A stretch of 64,000 nucleotides of DNA from Kappaphycus alvarezii (Eukaryota; Rhodophyta; Florideophyceae; Gigartinales; Solieriaceae): contig NADL03000038.1 of the NCBI GenBank assembly GCA_002205965.3, positions 487,642 to 551,641 on the forward strand, read 5' to 3'. The notes beneath the pieces are model-generated. The model made no database searches. It was not told where the DNA came from and saw nothing but the letters and a program-made list of their open reading frames with translations. Shown piece by piece: positions 43,545 through 55,786 of this stretch (the stretch's first letter is position 1; each line of letters begins with the position of its first letter). Position numbers and translations under genes: made by a program.

Positions 43545-43650
43545 GGGGAAAACGTTTGGGTGTTTTACTGTTGGAAGATATTTCCGACCTATCCCATGGT
43601 TTTCCAGACAACCGCAATCGACTCAAAAAGGGTATACCTACAGCGTAATA
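43545..43650 (+). mobile_element. 106-bp MITE-like insertion private to copy 2
   Basis: Flanked by GCTTAGCCCTG at 43534-43544 and 43651-43661; copy 1 has one GCTTAGCCCTG (10433-10443). It starts GGGGAAAACGTTTGGGTGTT, then TTACTGTTGGAAGATATTTC. No matching inverted end is visible at its right side (CAGCGTAATA). Confidence 0.7.
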
Positions 43651-43661
43651 GCTTAGCCCTG

Positions 43662-45749
43662 TGACGCAGTCAAACAGTTTCAAATCATGAAATATTTTCG
43701 AGCTCATTTTCTTGGAACATCAGCACCTGGTCACTACGGGAAGCATTCTACCAAGCTGGGGCCGTACAGCAACGAGCCCGTAAGCAGCACGTTTTTTCTT
43801 CACAAGTATGAAACCAGAGGCAGCAAATCCCAGCAATATACCTCGCTAGCAGCAGGGCCTTCGCCCTTGCGCGGTGGGCGTACCTGTGAGGTCCCGCTGA
43901 ACACGCTCACCATGTTTTTCCAACCGGCTTGAGTCTTATTCGACTTCCACGACCGCCACAATTTCTTCACACCTGACCTATTCACTTAAATACCATACAA
44001 GTTGACTGGGTATTAGCCAGCTTATCTGTTACAGTGAAAGGACCCCCTATGCCCCTCGCACTTAAATCCCCGTTTGCATGTACAAGCTTCGCAGCGCGTG
44101 CTACTGCGTGCTTATCGCAAGTTCCATTTCCGGTAGTTTGACCCGAGATTACTCATACGGCTCAGAAGCTCGTGATTTTTGCGCGTGGCAGTGGGCGGGC
44201 TGAGCAAAATGCGGCGTAAACTCTCTTTCGTTTGTGTCTGACCAGCGAAAAAAGGTGCTACATCTGTTCTGTTTTGAACTGGGACGCTGTGTGCCGAGAG
44301 GGGCACTATTGAGGTTGGTTTCTTCAGTGGGCTATTGCATGTGAGTGATCGGTGGTGGCATAGAAGAAGGCCGAGCTTGCTCAGCGTCTTCAAAGCGCGA
44401 TGTATTTTGACTGGCGCAAAGAAAACAGTGATCAAAAGGACCATATGGACTGTGGAATTCCTGACAACACGCTCCGTCCACGCTCCCGTCGATGTAGTTC
44501 GCGGAGAGAAGGGTCGCACGAGCCGAGGTAAGATGACAACATCTTTCTAAGAGTACCGTCAACATCGTCAGAAGCGAAAGGGATGTACAGTATAGAACTT
44601 GGAGGTTAGTATCCAATGACAGGCAGTGTACCGAACGAATGATTGAGAAATTAAACTCTCGCGTGGAGGCAGCATGACACCTCTGTTGCAATGGCGATTC
44701 TATCGCGAGCCCCACTGCACGTGCCTGACGTGGAACATCCGGTTAGTTCTTAGCCGTATAGTCAGTCCTGCAGTGTACACGATAGATACTCAATGAAGTA
44801 AAGTTCCACAGGAGACGCAACTCCAGTTTTTAGTGTTCCTTGGAAATGATAAATGATACCACTGTATTGCACACAAAGAGCCTCCTGATGCACGGAACGG
44901 AACGGAAAATCTTCACGAGTTCGAAGGCACGCAGGCGTGCGGAGAGCATTCATGATGCACAGCGAACCGTATTCTTCTTGCTTCCTTTCATGGCTCCCTT
45001 TATTGACAAATGTAAAGAATGTAACAGATTAGGGTTCTTCTCATCCCAGAACTACATGCACTTCTGTAATTCGGAATATCAACCTATATCTTTCAATAGA
45101 AAAGGACGCAAACATTTCCCACTACTGTAACAAAACTATGCGGCCCCCTGTGTAGCTGTCTGCAGCCGCAGAATTTGAGATGTAGTAGCTTTTGGGACAC
45201 GCGTGAGAGCAGAGCTCTTTGGTTGCGATAGCGCAGAGACGCAAAGATGCAAACGTCTCTTGGTACTTCATTTCATGCTCGATAGTCGCAGCTGCAACGG
45301 TATTCCGTTGTATTCCAGGGCTTTGCAACGCAATCGATGTGAAACGAGCGCAATGTTTCCTTACACTTAATAGCATTAAAACCCCCAAAGCTTCCCCCAC
45401 TAGCAGCATATGCTGCACCATTCCCTACAGCCATATTTCACAACCAACGCTTTCTCCAGCCCTGTGTTCTACAGATGTGTATTTTATGCGATCGAGCCAA
45501 CTTCAAATACGGACTCTTCCTCAATGTCTTGACAAGAAACAGTGCCTTGTGTTCCATACCAGCAACAGACTGCGACATTTTGAAAATTTTCCAGTCCCCG
45601 GAATCATTACCATGGGGCTTTGAGCTGCTAAATAGCCCAAAAATGAAAAACCCGTTTCTTGCAGGGGGAAGCGGGGGTCAGTTTTAAGTGTGGGGTGGTA
45701 AAATTTTGAAACATATCGTGACTGTTATCGGGCGTCGTACTCTATCCTC
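43662..45749. other. Unassigned region, copy 2
   Basis: Counterpart of 10444-12383. Longest plus frames are 43687-43932 (81 codons, start MKYFRAHFLGTSAPGHYG), 44840-45130 (contains KCKECNRLGFFSSQNYMHFC) and 45475-45687 (contains CILCDRANFKYGLFLN). The CxxC pairs suggest an old zinc-binding protein, unrecognised. Segment 44690-44810 is absent from copy 1 and is the reverse complement of 17640-17770 and 51010-51140. Confidence 0.4.
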
Positions 45750-46345
45750 TGATAGGGATAAATCACAGGGGGAAGAAATTCTGTGAACCAATTACCCCTG
45801 CAAGGGGGCTGTTGTAAGCCAAAAAGTGCTACCGTGGTATAGTTGAGCGAACAGAAAGAGGTAAGTATAGAAAGGGCAGGGTATTACCTATGCTCTATGA
45901 CCAGCCTAAAAGAAAGGGATCTTGGGCTTGAAGTTGACTCTCAACTTCCTAACGATTTGGACTGAACTTGAATTGTCTTCCAACTTGCTTGACATCTCCA
46001 AGAGGAAGCAGTTTACTCAGATTATATAGAGTTTCAGCTAGCCATAAAGTCTCAAACATGCATACTAATTACCATAACATGTACTTGAACAAGTTATGTG
46101 GCTGATAAAGAATAATCAGAAGATATTTTCACGATAAATATCTATCTTTACTCCTCACAATCACTATCTTTGAGATCAGAACCAAACAACTCCTGCGAAA
46201 TGTGCACACCTCCAAAAGATCCCTACAAGGTCCTTCGAGTAGCTCAGAATGATATATGCCCTCATCGGACATATGAAAATCCCCAACCCTTCATCGCGAC
46301 CCTCAGCAACGGATTGAAACCAATCCAAAGAGCCCGAAACTACGG

Positions 46346-46540
46346 TTAGGCCCTCATCTTCCCTTCCTCCGCCTCCTCTAAGAAGTATCGACGAAAAAGC
46401 TCCCGAAAAAACTCTTGGTCCATCCTTCCGACGTACTTATTGTAGTCCGTTAGCCTATTGTCTATCAAAGCTAGGCTTTTGATGGGACGCGGGGCCCAAT
46501 TTGATTTTTTGATGGTAATAGACTGGCGGATGTGAGTCAT
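46346..46540 (-). CDS. U3-encoded protein in the reversed LTR, copy 2
   Basis: From ATG 46540 to the stop at 46346, about 64 codons. It reads MTHIRQSITIKKSNW, then LALIDNRLTDYNKYVGRMD and FRRYFLEEAEEG, clearly related to the element 1 U3 frame (LALMNNGPTDYDDYFRRMD ... RRHFLEEAEEE). It lies about 85 bases downstream of the TATTTAAA box. The acidic tail is cut short, probably by a frameshift. Confidence 0.45.
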   Translation of the reverse strand: MTHIRQSITIKKSNWAPRPIKSLALIDNRLTDYNKYVGRMDQEFFRELFRRYFLEEAEEGKMRA

Positions 46541-46758
46541 GTTGATGGAGACTGAGGGGTGGTGCAATTGAGCTGATGTGGTTGTTGATGCTAGGGATAT
46601 GCTTCAGCGACGGTTCTATAGCACTTTAAATAGGAGCATATCCTCGGCAATTTTGACGGCTTTGGCGGAAAAAATTCGAGGGAATACTGCAGCCTTGAAT
46701 TTGCATGAATTTGTGGCACCATAAAAAATCTGTTTGATAAAATATCGGAACTGAATTA

Positions 46759-46801
46759 CTGATCCGCTTCGGAGGACGCTTCGGAGGACGAAGCGGATCA
46801 G
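46759..46801. repeat. Perfect 13-bp inverted repeat, copy 2
   Basis: Arms 46759-46771 and 46789-46801, identical to 13392-13434. Confidence 0.6.
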
Positions 46802-46855
46802 GAGTCGAAAATTTTCTCTTTGAAAAAGGAGGACAAAATATTCAAACATAAAATT

Positions 46856-47988
46856 AAAAATGGAGTTGTACAATGAATTCGGGTTCATGGGGGAAAAGGC
46901 GTCTTCGTATTTCGTTTTTTAAAAAATACTGTGAAGAGTTGTTTGAAAAACCAATCAGGGATTTGAAGAAAATCCCGGCTCATGTGACACTGTGTTGATT
47001 CACTTTGTCGTAAGGAAGGCCAAAGCACTGCGCAATAGTGTATTGTTAGAGAACATGGACGAACCAAAGAGTATCGTAGGTAGATAGTCGGCCGAAATGA
47101 GATCCTTAAGGGCTGCACCGTTCAGGGTGATAACTGCTTCATAGTTACGAATGCGCTCCACAAATGTGCGCTAGACGTCATTATACTGACCGATACACAT
47201 TCCGAACGGCATTCTGTTCTGTATATGGAAAAATTCAACTTAATTCCCCCCCTTATGTATTCCACTCGTCTTTTCTTCCCTTTCTCGTTTTCTTTGTTTT
47301 TGAGTGCCTTTGACTGTTTCTTGAACGTAAGCCTTGTGGATCGAAACCATTTTAGGGGGGAATGTTTTGTTCCTTCAAGCGCAGTGTACTGCACACTAGG
47401 ATTTTTTTTGACTTTCAAAACTTTCAATTATTTTAGCAAAGGATTTTTTGAAATCAATTCCAATTTTACTGTACTAGACCAGTCGACAAGGTAGACTTAC
47501 ACTAAATAATCTCTGCAAATTGGGCCGTGTAGGTCTTTCCACTAAGGTGGTGCTGTAATTGAGAGTGGCTTTCGAAGCTCTTGGTGCAAGTATTACAGTG
47601 CGGTGAGCTTCTTTTGCTTTCACGGTGATTCAAGTGCTTACAGATGATACGGTGGTCAAGAAACGTCTTCCAGCTGTTGCAGGGGACATCTTAAAGCTTA
47701 CAGTACCTCTTCAATCATTAAAACACCCCAATTTTCCCTTTTCCTCACCAATGACTACAAAACGCGAGATCCCTCCTCCCTTGCCCGCTCTGCACTAGTC
47801 ACTTTCTCAATATTCACACGCCCAAACCTATATATCCTGCACCGAACGTTGGCTCCCCCACGTCCTCCAAGCCTGCGATCCACTGCCAACACTGCAACAC
47901 GCTCCTCCCCGACGATCACGCGACTGCCATTTCTATCCAAGCAAACGTTCTCTACTTTTTCGCATCAACCTTTACGCCAGCCGGAGCC
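46856..47988. other. Unassigned region before the piggyBac-like gene, copy 2
   Basis: As 13491-14617; a reversed dispersed motif lies near 47714. Confidence 0.5.
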
Positions 47989-50039
47989 GTGTCTGACATA
48001 CCTACCAACGAACAGTTCCCCTCAAGATCCGAAATAGGATCACCGCAACATCCTCACGCCATGCAGCCCGAAAACCCCGTCCTCGGCCCCCGAGTCACCA
48101 TTTCAGCACATGAAGCCCCGTCACATTTCACTAAGGCACCGGAACATTTTCTTCGACACGTACACAACATGGCATCCAGCACCTACTTTCAAGCAAAGCG
48201 GACCTCCGTGTCGACCGAGCCCCGCCTCTCCCGACTTGAATCGAACATATCCATTCTGACAACTTCTTGCAAAACTACGGCGAACGACCTCAAGGACTGC
48301 GCTAGGCACTTTTTTGTACAAAGGAGTTTCCCAGAACACGTCGAATTTGCAGCAACTGTAATTGCTCGTGAGCGATTGAGGACCAATCGGGACGTGTTTA
48401 CACCTATTAATGAAAATATTTCGGAAAAAAGCTGCAAGACAATTGCTTACTCTGGTAGCACTCTTCCCTATTGTCGTCCACCACGTGATTTATCGCCGTT
48501 TGAATGCTTTATGAGTACTTTTTGCGCTCCTTCATCTCAATGTAATGCGAGACCATACAAACTTCATCTTAAAAACGAGCGATTGGATGCAATTGGAATT
48601 CAGCTCCTTTCGTCAGAGGAGATATTGAAGTTCCTTGGAGTTCTCATCTGATGAAAAGGCTTACATTTTCAAGCCGCCGAGACCTTTTTAATAAGAATGG
48701 ATCGAAGTATATTCCAGGACCAAGCATTGGAAAGATAATGTCACGCAAGATATTCGAGCTGATTCTCGGAAATATTTGCTTCAGTCACTCCTCGAAAAAG
48801 GAACAAAGGACTCTCGATGACACAAGGTGGTCTCTGGTGAGAGGTTTTTGAAGCCTATCAATGATCACTGTAGGCAATATGTCACTCTTCTTCTCATATC
48901 TGCGTAGATGAAAGTATCAGAAAGTGGTACGGTCTGGGCGGGGATTAGATCAAGAAAGACTTCCGCACTATGTTGCCTATGACAGAGAGCACGAAAATGG
49001 TTGTGAATTGAAGGCTTCGGCGTGTGGTCAGTCTGGAATAATGTTAAGGATCGAGCTTGTCATAGGAAGAACGGGTGGCCGTCGGCGTGACTCCACAGAA
49101 AAATTCTGTCACAATACTGCTCTGACGCTTCACCTTGCTCAACCGTGGCTGAAGACAGATCGTGTCGTATGCGGGGACTCATATTTTGCATCGGTGTCAA
49201 CCGCAGAAATCTTGATGAAATATGGAACGAGATTTATTGGTGTGGTCAAAAATGCAGTGAGGGAATGTCCGATGCAGTATCTGTCCTCACAGGTGGTCAC
49301 GGAGCGTGGAGATCATATCTCGATGGTCTCTAAGAATTTGAACGCCAACAAATCTTTAATGGCTGTTTTGTGGATGGACAGAGAACGAATATATTTCATA
49401 AGCAGTTGCCATATAACCAATCAAGGGGCCCCAATTTGCAGGGAAAGATAGAGAACTGCGGAGGGTGAAGAAGAAAGTGATATTAGAGATTGCGGCTCCG
49501 GATGTTGTGGAGGGTGCCATGACACGTGTTCTCAAATTTATCGTCACAACAGATGCAGGCGAGATAAATTTGGAATTGAGAAGAAATTAGAAGTGAAAGA
49601 TTGGTCACTCAGGGTCAATTCTTCTCTTCTGTTGATCATAATAGTTGATTCATGGCGACTTTAAAGGTATTATTTTAGGCCAAGAACCTCGCCCTCACAG
49701 TCTAATTTTTATGAGATTCTATCCGAGGAACTCATTGAAAACAAGTTTAATTCTATATATCGTCGTGCATCAAATTGCTTAGGGGATGAGGAGGATCACA
49801 CGTCACTGGATCCTGTTACAGGTATTGGAACCCATCTCGCAGTGATAAACATGAAGAGGAATTTGAGTAATGGAGAGTACACGGGCGCATCTTAGCAGGG
49901 TCGCTGTTGGGTCTGTAAAATCAGTAAGTCGAAATTTCTTTGCTCTACTTGCCGTGACAATGGGCTTAGTGATATTTATATCTATCACGGAAACAAAAAA
50001 GTGTCGCTTATGGATATTTGCGCGCAAAGCACCATATAG
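47989..50039 (+). pseudogene. piggyBac-like transposase, copy 2
   Basis: Better preserved than copy 1: the first 220 codons are open (47989-48651), with LSPFECFMSTFCAPS and SSEEILKFLGVLI. Downstream, VVCGDSYFASVSTAEILMKY (near 49165) and GTRFIGVVKNAVREC are in one frame. The C-terminal cysteine module QGRCWVCKISKS ... CSTCRDNG ends at TAG 50037-50039. Breaks near 48650, 48690, 48895, 48955 and 49465 differ partly from those of copy 1. DDE transposase, as described for copy 1. Confidence 0.85.
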
Positions 50040-51561
50040 ACCTTAACTAGGATTCAAAGGTGAAGCGAATTGGTGTGACTCTCTAAAGTAAAAGTAAAAA
50101 TTGTTTTGAGCCCTTTTCCTGCATCCTCATACTGATTTTACTTGCGCTATATAACTTGCCAAAGCTAGCTTCTGTCTATTGCGTACTGAATTATCCCTTT
50201 ATGAAATATCAACTTAATCTGTCTCATGTTCAAGTGGATGCCTAATGGCGCACTGAGACATCAGCTTTTTCACAACCAGTCGAGTTCTGGTAATTTTTGG
50301 GTCTCTGATAGAGACCCAGCCAGACTTGAACCCACAACCTCTGGGTCAGCAACCTACGATTCGCACAATGGGCCACTATCCCAGTAGTGGATGGGAGAAG
50401 ATGCTATGGAGTATTGAAAGTGGGATGCGATTGCACCATATTTAGAAATATAGTAACTGCGGGATTGATGTCTACTGTAATTACTACTTTACAGAGCAAA
50501 TTTTTTACTGCAATATATTGGCCTAAAATTTTGACTGCCACAGTATAGTACTGCAAAAAAGTTTTGTCCTCATCTGAGGACAACGCTATAGCGGGTAGGC
50601 ACTACGGGTTCCGGGCTACGGTTAGTGTAAGAATTGGCGACGCTATGACGTGTTTCGGTATAGGATTACCGCTGTTTCGGTCCCGATTCGGTTTTCCCGG
50701 CATCGTTCCAAATTACGCCATCTTCCCGGTATGGCCGGTATGGAAGGTAAATGTCTTTACTTTGAAAATTTGTACAATTTTTTCGCCTCAAACCTCGTTT
50801 AATGCACAGTGCAGTACACTAATGTACAACCGGAGCATTCGGTCAATCAGTGCAAACTTAGATAACCTACTTTTCAATCATTAAAAATCCCCATTTCCCC
50901 CCTCTAGTGTCTAAAGGACAAGCAAATGTACAGTACTTATATGGGTAGAAATGATTGTTCGAAAATATCTATATTTTTTAAAATTAGAATTATACGCTGG
51001 TGTGATGAATGAGATAGAAACTTTACTTCACTGATTATCTATCGTTTACCCTGCAGGTCTGACTATACGGCTAAGAAAGAACCGGATGTCCCACGTCAGG
51101 CACGTGCAGTGGGGCTCGCGATAGACTCGCCATTGCAACAGAATCCCTGGAGACTAACATCCCCTAACTACAAAAGAAGTACAAACTGTAGTTTAATCCC
51201 ATTCACAAAACCGCCGTGGCCTAATATGCCTCGTAAAGAATGGAAAAATACATCGTGAGTAGGACTCGCTGCGATTCACAGGAGGGCAAAAACTTCCTTC
51301 AGGAAGGTCGACATTTCTGAGACAGCTGCTACCACAGTTTGATTAGCGCGCCCACTTGAAAATTAGCAGAGCGGTTAATTCACTGAACAATCATAAATGA
51401 AATAACGCCATAGGTACGTATGCCAATTCCCTAAGTCGAACGTTATTCTTGCTCAGTCACAAAGAATGTAAGCGTGGACAAATAAAAATGCATATAGATT
51501 ATTGTAAAGCATCATCTAATTATGACAGAAGTGGTCATCGCGTAAGTGGTTTAGAAGCATT
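50040..51561. other. Unassigned region between two piggyBac-like sequences, copy 2
   Basis: As 16673-18179. Holds the tRNA-like stretch and the segment (about 51010-51140) whose reverse complement lies at 44690-44810. Confidence 0.5.
50300..50390 (-). other. tRNA-derived sequence, copy 2
   Basis: Box B-like GGTTCAAGTCT on the minus strand at 50322-50332. Two single-base differences from copy 1 (AGCAACC, ATGGGCC) do not restore a cloverleaf. Confidence 0.4.
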
Positions 51562-52065
51562 TCATCCCTTCTCTGGATGGCACATCCGAATATCTTTGTT
51601 CAGTTTCAGGCATTCAGAGCAGAGAAATTTGGACTTCCCGTCAAATTTGCGAATTTGCATCTGCTTTGAAACGGCGTTTTTGTTGGGCCCCATTAGCTCC
51701 TTTGCGCCTTTTCACTGTAGGCACCAAGTAGATCCAAGTACCGCAGCCAACATGGGAATAGAATGCTCTGGAATGTCAATATCAGATCTGCGGATACCAA
51801 TAGAATCCGATGAATTGTCACTGAGTTGCTCTGCAAGTTTGCATAAAAATCTTTTTGCGAAATGCAATTTCTCGCACCCATCAAACCCCTGTGTAGCGGC
51901 CATGAATCAACGACGCAAATTACCAGCAAGATGTACTGACCCTTAACGACCAATCATTGACTTGGGGCGAAGGTACGGTAGAGGCGTCTGGAGATGTAGA
52001 AAATAGTTTCTCAATATTTTCTGAACAAATTTGCATGCGGAAAAGTATCGAATATTTCTTTATTC
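51562..52065 (-). pseudogene. 3' part of a second piggyBac-like transposase, copy 2
   Basis: VNDWSLRVSTS near 51950 and the C-terminal IRKFDGKSKFLCSECLKLNKD ending at TGA 51562-51564 parallel the plus-strand transposase (KDWSLRVNSS; SKSKFLCSTCRDNG). The two proteins are clearly distinct, so this is another family member. It is truncated at the LINE junction near 52065. Confidence 0.72.
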
Positions 52066-53480
52066 CCGGGTACATGCCATATCCGAGGTTTTGTCGCGCA
52101 TCCCCGGATTGAATGACCCTCAACTGGGCTACCAACTACTGCGACACTGTGCCAGTTCCTGCCGCCTTATCTATGTTCTTCGCTGCACGCCGCCGCATCT
52201 CACTCTTTCCGGAGCTCAAACCTTTGACTCTGGAATGCGAAGGGTGTTCGAAGACATGCACCGTCGTCTCCCAGACAGTGCCTGGCTCACCGCCCAGCTT
52301 CCACTACGTATGGGAGGGCTCGGACTTCCCCTAACCGAAACCATCGCAGAGGCATGCTACGCTGGCTCTGTTCTCTCCTCCTACCACTTTTTCGCGTCCT
52401 CCTCGGTGATTGCTTCGACGTCTCCCCCTTGATCTCAACGCTTCTTGCCTCTATCCGGGCCGAATACAGCCTCCCCGACAGTTTCTCCCCAGAGCCGTCC
52501 TTGCTGGCCTCCGCGCCTCTTCTTCCCCGGCCTGTCTGACTTCCACACAACCGCTACTGCTGAGATCACAAAGGCGCTTCACGCCAGACTTCTCTCTTCC
52601 ATCGACCTCTCCTCCTCCGAAGGCTCCCGGCTACTCCGCCGCCTAGCTTCCGCCGCTTCTTCCCACCCCTCCCGTCCCTTTCACAACCTCCCGCAGAGCC
52701 ATCTCGGTACCCGGGCCGCTCCTGAAGTCTGGCGAACCATGATTTGCCTCCGTCTTGGTGTCCCCATCTTCTCTGGCACACAACCCTGCCCCTATTGCGC
52801 CGCCGCCCACTTCCACACTGTCCCCACCCTGGATTCCTACGGACACCATGCCTCTGTCTGTCCCTGCGCCGACGGCTCCATTCGGCACCACAATTGTGTT
52901 CGCGACAGCCTCATTTCCGAGGTATCACGCTTATCAATTGGGATTCGCCCTGTCCGGGAATGGACCTTCCCGCAAGACTTGCCCCGACCCTCCAACTCCC
53001 GCCGCCGCCTCGACATCTACATCGATGATGTCCAGTTCTCTCCCGTCCCCCAGGGCTACGACGTCACTGTCATCAGCCCCCACTCCGCTCCATACGCCCA
53101 AGAGCGGATTCACACGCCCCTCGCTGCCCTTACTGCATCTGAGCGCGCGAAATCTCTCCGCTATGGCCACCTCTGCGCCGAACTACGTATCGACTTCCAC
53201 CCGATGGCTTTCGATATATACGGGTCTACCGGTCCCGGTGCCGAACGAGGCCTGTCAAGAATTGCTGAGTATCGCTCTACGGAAAGGCAGTAGCCCTGCC
53301 TTCGAGCGCGATCTCTTGTTCACGATTATCAGTTCGCTCATACAACAACGAACTTCTGTCGCAATCAACCGACGGCAACTCAACCGCTCCTGGCTCGGAT
53401 AGATTTTTCCCCTTTTGAGGGCCGCTAGCCCCCCTTTTCTGCTTGGTAAGGTCTTCTTCTTCTTCTTCTTCTTCTTCTTT
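52066..53480 (+). mobile_element. 5'-truncated LINE (family B), copy 2
   Basis: As 18696-20108. The C-terminal part is open from about 52445 to 53280 (zinc finger CPYC, RHHNCVR, RRLDIYIDD ... YDVTV, FDIYGSTG). A shift near 53260 leads to ALRKGSSPAFERDLL and the stop at 53400-53402. The (TTC)n tail is one unit longer than in copy 1. Confidence 0.8.
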
Positions 53481-53516
53481 TCTACCTACCGTAAAGGAGG
53501 ACAATTACCATACAAA

Positions 53517-54019
53517 ATGGTGGTATATCTTTACGAGTTGTACAGTATGGCACAGAAGCATGCGGCGGGTATTCATAAATTAACTACGAATGCGGGCGGG
53601 GGGTGGAAACCTGTCGCTCCTCCATCACTTGGAGACTAAACGCAAATGGATAACGAAGTCGCGGAGCTCCTGTGGAGGGGAGGAACCGCGGCGGGTAGCA
53701 GCGAAGGAATATATAGTGCTCCCCCGTAGGGCTCTCACAGGCACTAATGGGAATCGGCACTACTCAATAAAGCTCTCGAGGGTATCTTGGAAATCAGAAC
53801 TTGACGGATTTTCTTCGTGTTTGCTTGTTGAATGGTGCTAAAGAAGTCGTTCAGTGCGCGACGAAGGCCGGCCGGCACCTGCCTCTAGAACTTCGCAGTC
53901 GTATGCAAGATTCCGAAGCGATTGAAAAAGCGCGTCACCTTGAGACGCTGATGGCAGTTCGAGAATTGTCCGTAATTTGCTCGGAATGTGGTAAATGGCC
54001 TTGCTACAGGCACAAATAG
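53517..54019 (+). pseudogene. Small gene of unknown family, undisturbed by the LTR element (copy 2)
   Basis: ATG 53517 reads MVVYLYELYSMAQKHAAGI and KLTTNAGGG, stopping after PPSLGD. The continuation lies in two further frames (53590-53841 and 53801-54019), the last containing RSRMQDSEAIEKARHLETL and ending CSECGKWPCYRHK. If the shifts are errors this would be one protein of roughly 165 residues with a Cys/His-rich tail. Its first 40 codons are paralogous to 38600-38700. It may be a DNA-transposon protein; no family recognised. Confidence 0.4.
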
Positions 54020-54318
54020 GATTGTGGCACTATACAGGTAATGTGGCACTATATCGTGACCCCCCCTGTATTTAGAGGGGGGAACTCTAATGGTGAAGGA
54101 TGGATGCACTCCTCGTTGCAGGACGTGGCTATAATGCATAAATCTACTCAGAAATACGGCGTGTAAGGACCTGGAGGGCTTGCATACCTTGCAAGTAGTA
54201 TTTATTTACTGCTTGATACAGCCTACCTACAGCAAGTACAAATCCATTTTTTCTGATCCGAATTACCAGTCCTTGCCACTGTTCCTTCTACTGTAAACTA
54301 CAGTACTGTACAGTACAG
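54020..54318. other. Non-coding spacer, copy 2
   Basis: Same as 26404-26704, including the self-complementary ACAGTACTGTACAGTACAGT run. Confidence 0.5.
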
Positions 54319-54832
54319 TAAAGTTACCGCAGGCGCTTCCGCAACATCGTCATTACACCAGCAAATCAGCCGTGCCCTCGCTCCGTGTCTTCTTCCAGTC
54401 CTTCCCCACCACTCCTCGACCAGCTTGCAGTCCACGCTACCACCTGCCCCTTCCTGGAGGGATACGTCAGACGTCATAATCACATTCGGGATAAGCTCAC
54501 AACCCTCCTCCGGCATCCCTCATCGGCCTGCCGCCCTAAGGAGTTCATCTTCCTGTGTGAACATGATCTTCCACCGCATGCACGGCACCGCACGGATATA
54601 TTTATTGACGATCTTGAGCTCTCACCACGCCCACAAGCAATTGACCTCTTCATAGTCAGCCCTCACACCGCACGCGCCCTACCTCAGTCCCGCCGCGGTC
54701 CAGCTGGCGCCACAGTCGGAATCGAAGCACAGAAAACGCAACGCTTCGCCACCTCTTGCTCTTCTCTCAACGCAAATTTTCACCCTTTCGGCCTCGACAC
54801 ATACGGTGCCGTCGGTAAATCTACCAATTAGA
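54319..54832 (+). mobile_element. LINE 3' fragment (family C), copy 2
   Basis: The frame is more continuous than in copy 1, ending FHPFGLDTYGAVGKSTN at 54831. Motifs VRRHNHIR, HRTDIFIDDLELS and IDLFIVS are as in copy 1. Confidence 0.68.
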
Positions 54833-54869
54833 CGTTGGCTTTGCGAAATAACGGAGGACCTTTGAGAAG

Positions 54870-55288
54870 CCGAGGTAATTTCATTTTTTGCGATTCGTAT
54901 TTGCATGTTCTTCCAAAGCATTCACGGGGCGCACCTTACTCGTGAGGACTCAGTCCTTATGGTGGGAGTTTTCTTCTTCTTCAAATACCCGTTTCTGGAC
55001 CCGTTGCCAGGAAAGTTCGCATATTACATCTACTATCTAGCATTTGGAAGGTTTCGAGAAGTAAAACAAGAAGAGCTCATTAGAGACCACTATGAAACCA
55101 TACGCAGGATATATGAAACTCTCGACCAAGGAACAAAGCCGTTCATCGCACGGTACACAGTCTCCCACCACATTGGAAATCAGTTATTGCCATATCCTTT
55201 CAGTCAACCATATATCTCCCTGATGAATGGATAGAACTGCCACAAGAACAACAGGAGCAATGAGGAAGAGACGGAACGTTCGACCTAA
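54870..55288 (+). pseudogene. Post-integrase module of element 3, copy 2
   Basis: Open from 54905 to about 55230: MFFQSIHGAHLTREDS, KFAYYIYYLAFGRFREVKQ, IRRIYETL and HHIGNQLLPYPFSQPYI. A shift near 55215 separates the last residues (ETERST, TAA 55286-55288). This copy gives the clearest reading of the module. Confidence 0.58.
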
Positions 55289-55654
55289 GTGCGGGGAGTG
55301 TTAGGCGAGCGCAGATCGGAATGGAGTTTTTTTGTCGCCGTCATCTACTGACTTTTAATTTACTGTATTACCTCCCCTTGTCCAAAATTGCTTGTAGTTC
55401 TCTCCCCTAGCCCTCCCTGACCCTTGCTTATCCTTACCGCGGTCCTCTCCAAATTTACTTCCATTTTATCTAAATATTTTTATACTGTATCTACCTCCCT
55501 AAATCCATCCCAAATCAAGTTCTTTTTCCCTTTTCGCTTACCTTCTCTTCCAAATTCATTTTTTTTGAGAAAAAGGGTGCAAATGCACTACTGCAAATTC
55601 CCTTGTAGATTTATTTTAACAGTTCCAAATCTATTGAATGCGCCCTCGCGAGCC

Positions 55655-55662
55655 TATTTAAA
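55655..55662 (+). promoter_or_regulatory. TATA-like box ahead of the U3 frame, element 3 copy 2
   Basis: TATTTAAA in GCCTATTTAAACCCC, about 125 bases before ATG 55787. Confidence 0.5.
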
Positions 55663-55786
55663 CCCCTGCATTCCAATTTTCAAACGTCCCCGATCATTGT
55701 ACGCACCATCCCTCTCTGCACCATCCCTCTCCCCTTACCCATTCAAAACACCCTCAATAGCCTACCACTCCCCAAAGCCCACCGAA

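Larger units (their letters stand above)
45750..46855 (-). repeat. Reversed long-class LTR relic, copy 2 (right boundary approximate)
   Basis: As 12384-13490. TTATATA (46022-46028) and TTTAAATA (46625-46632) are the two TATA-type boxes read from the minus strand. Confidence 0.65.
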
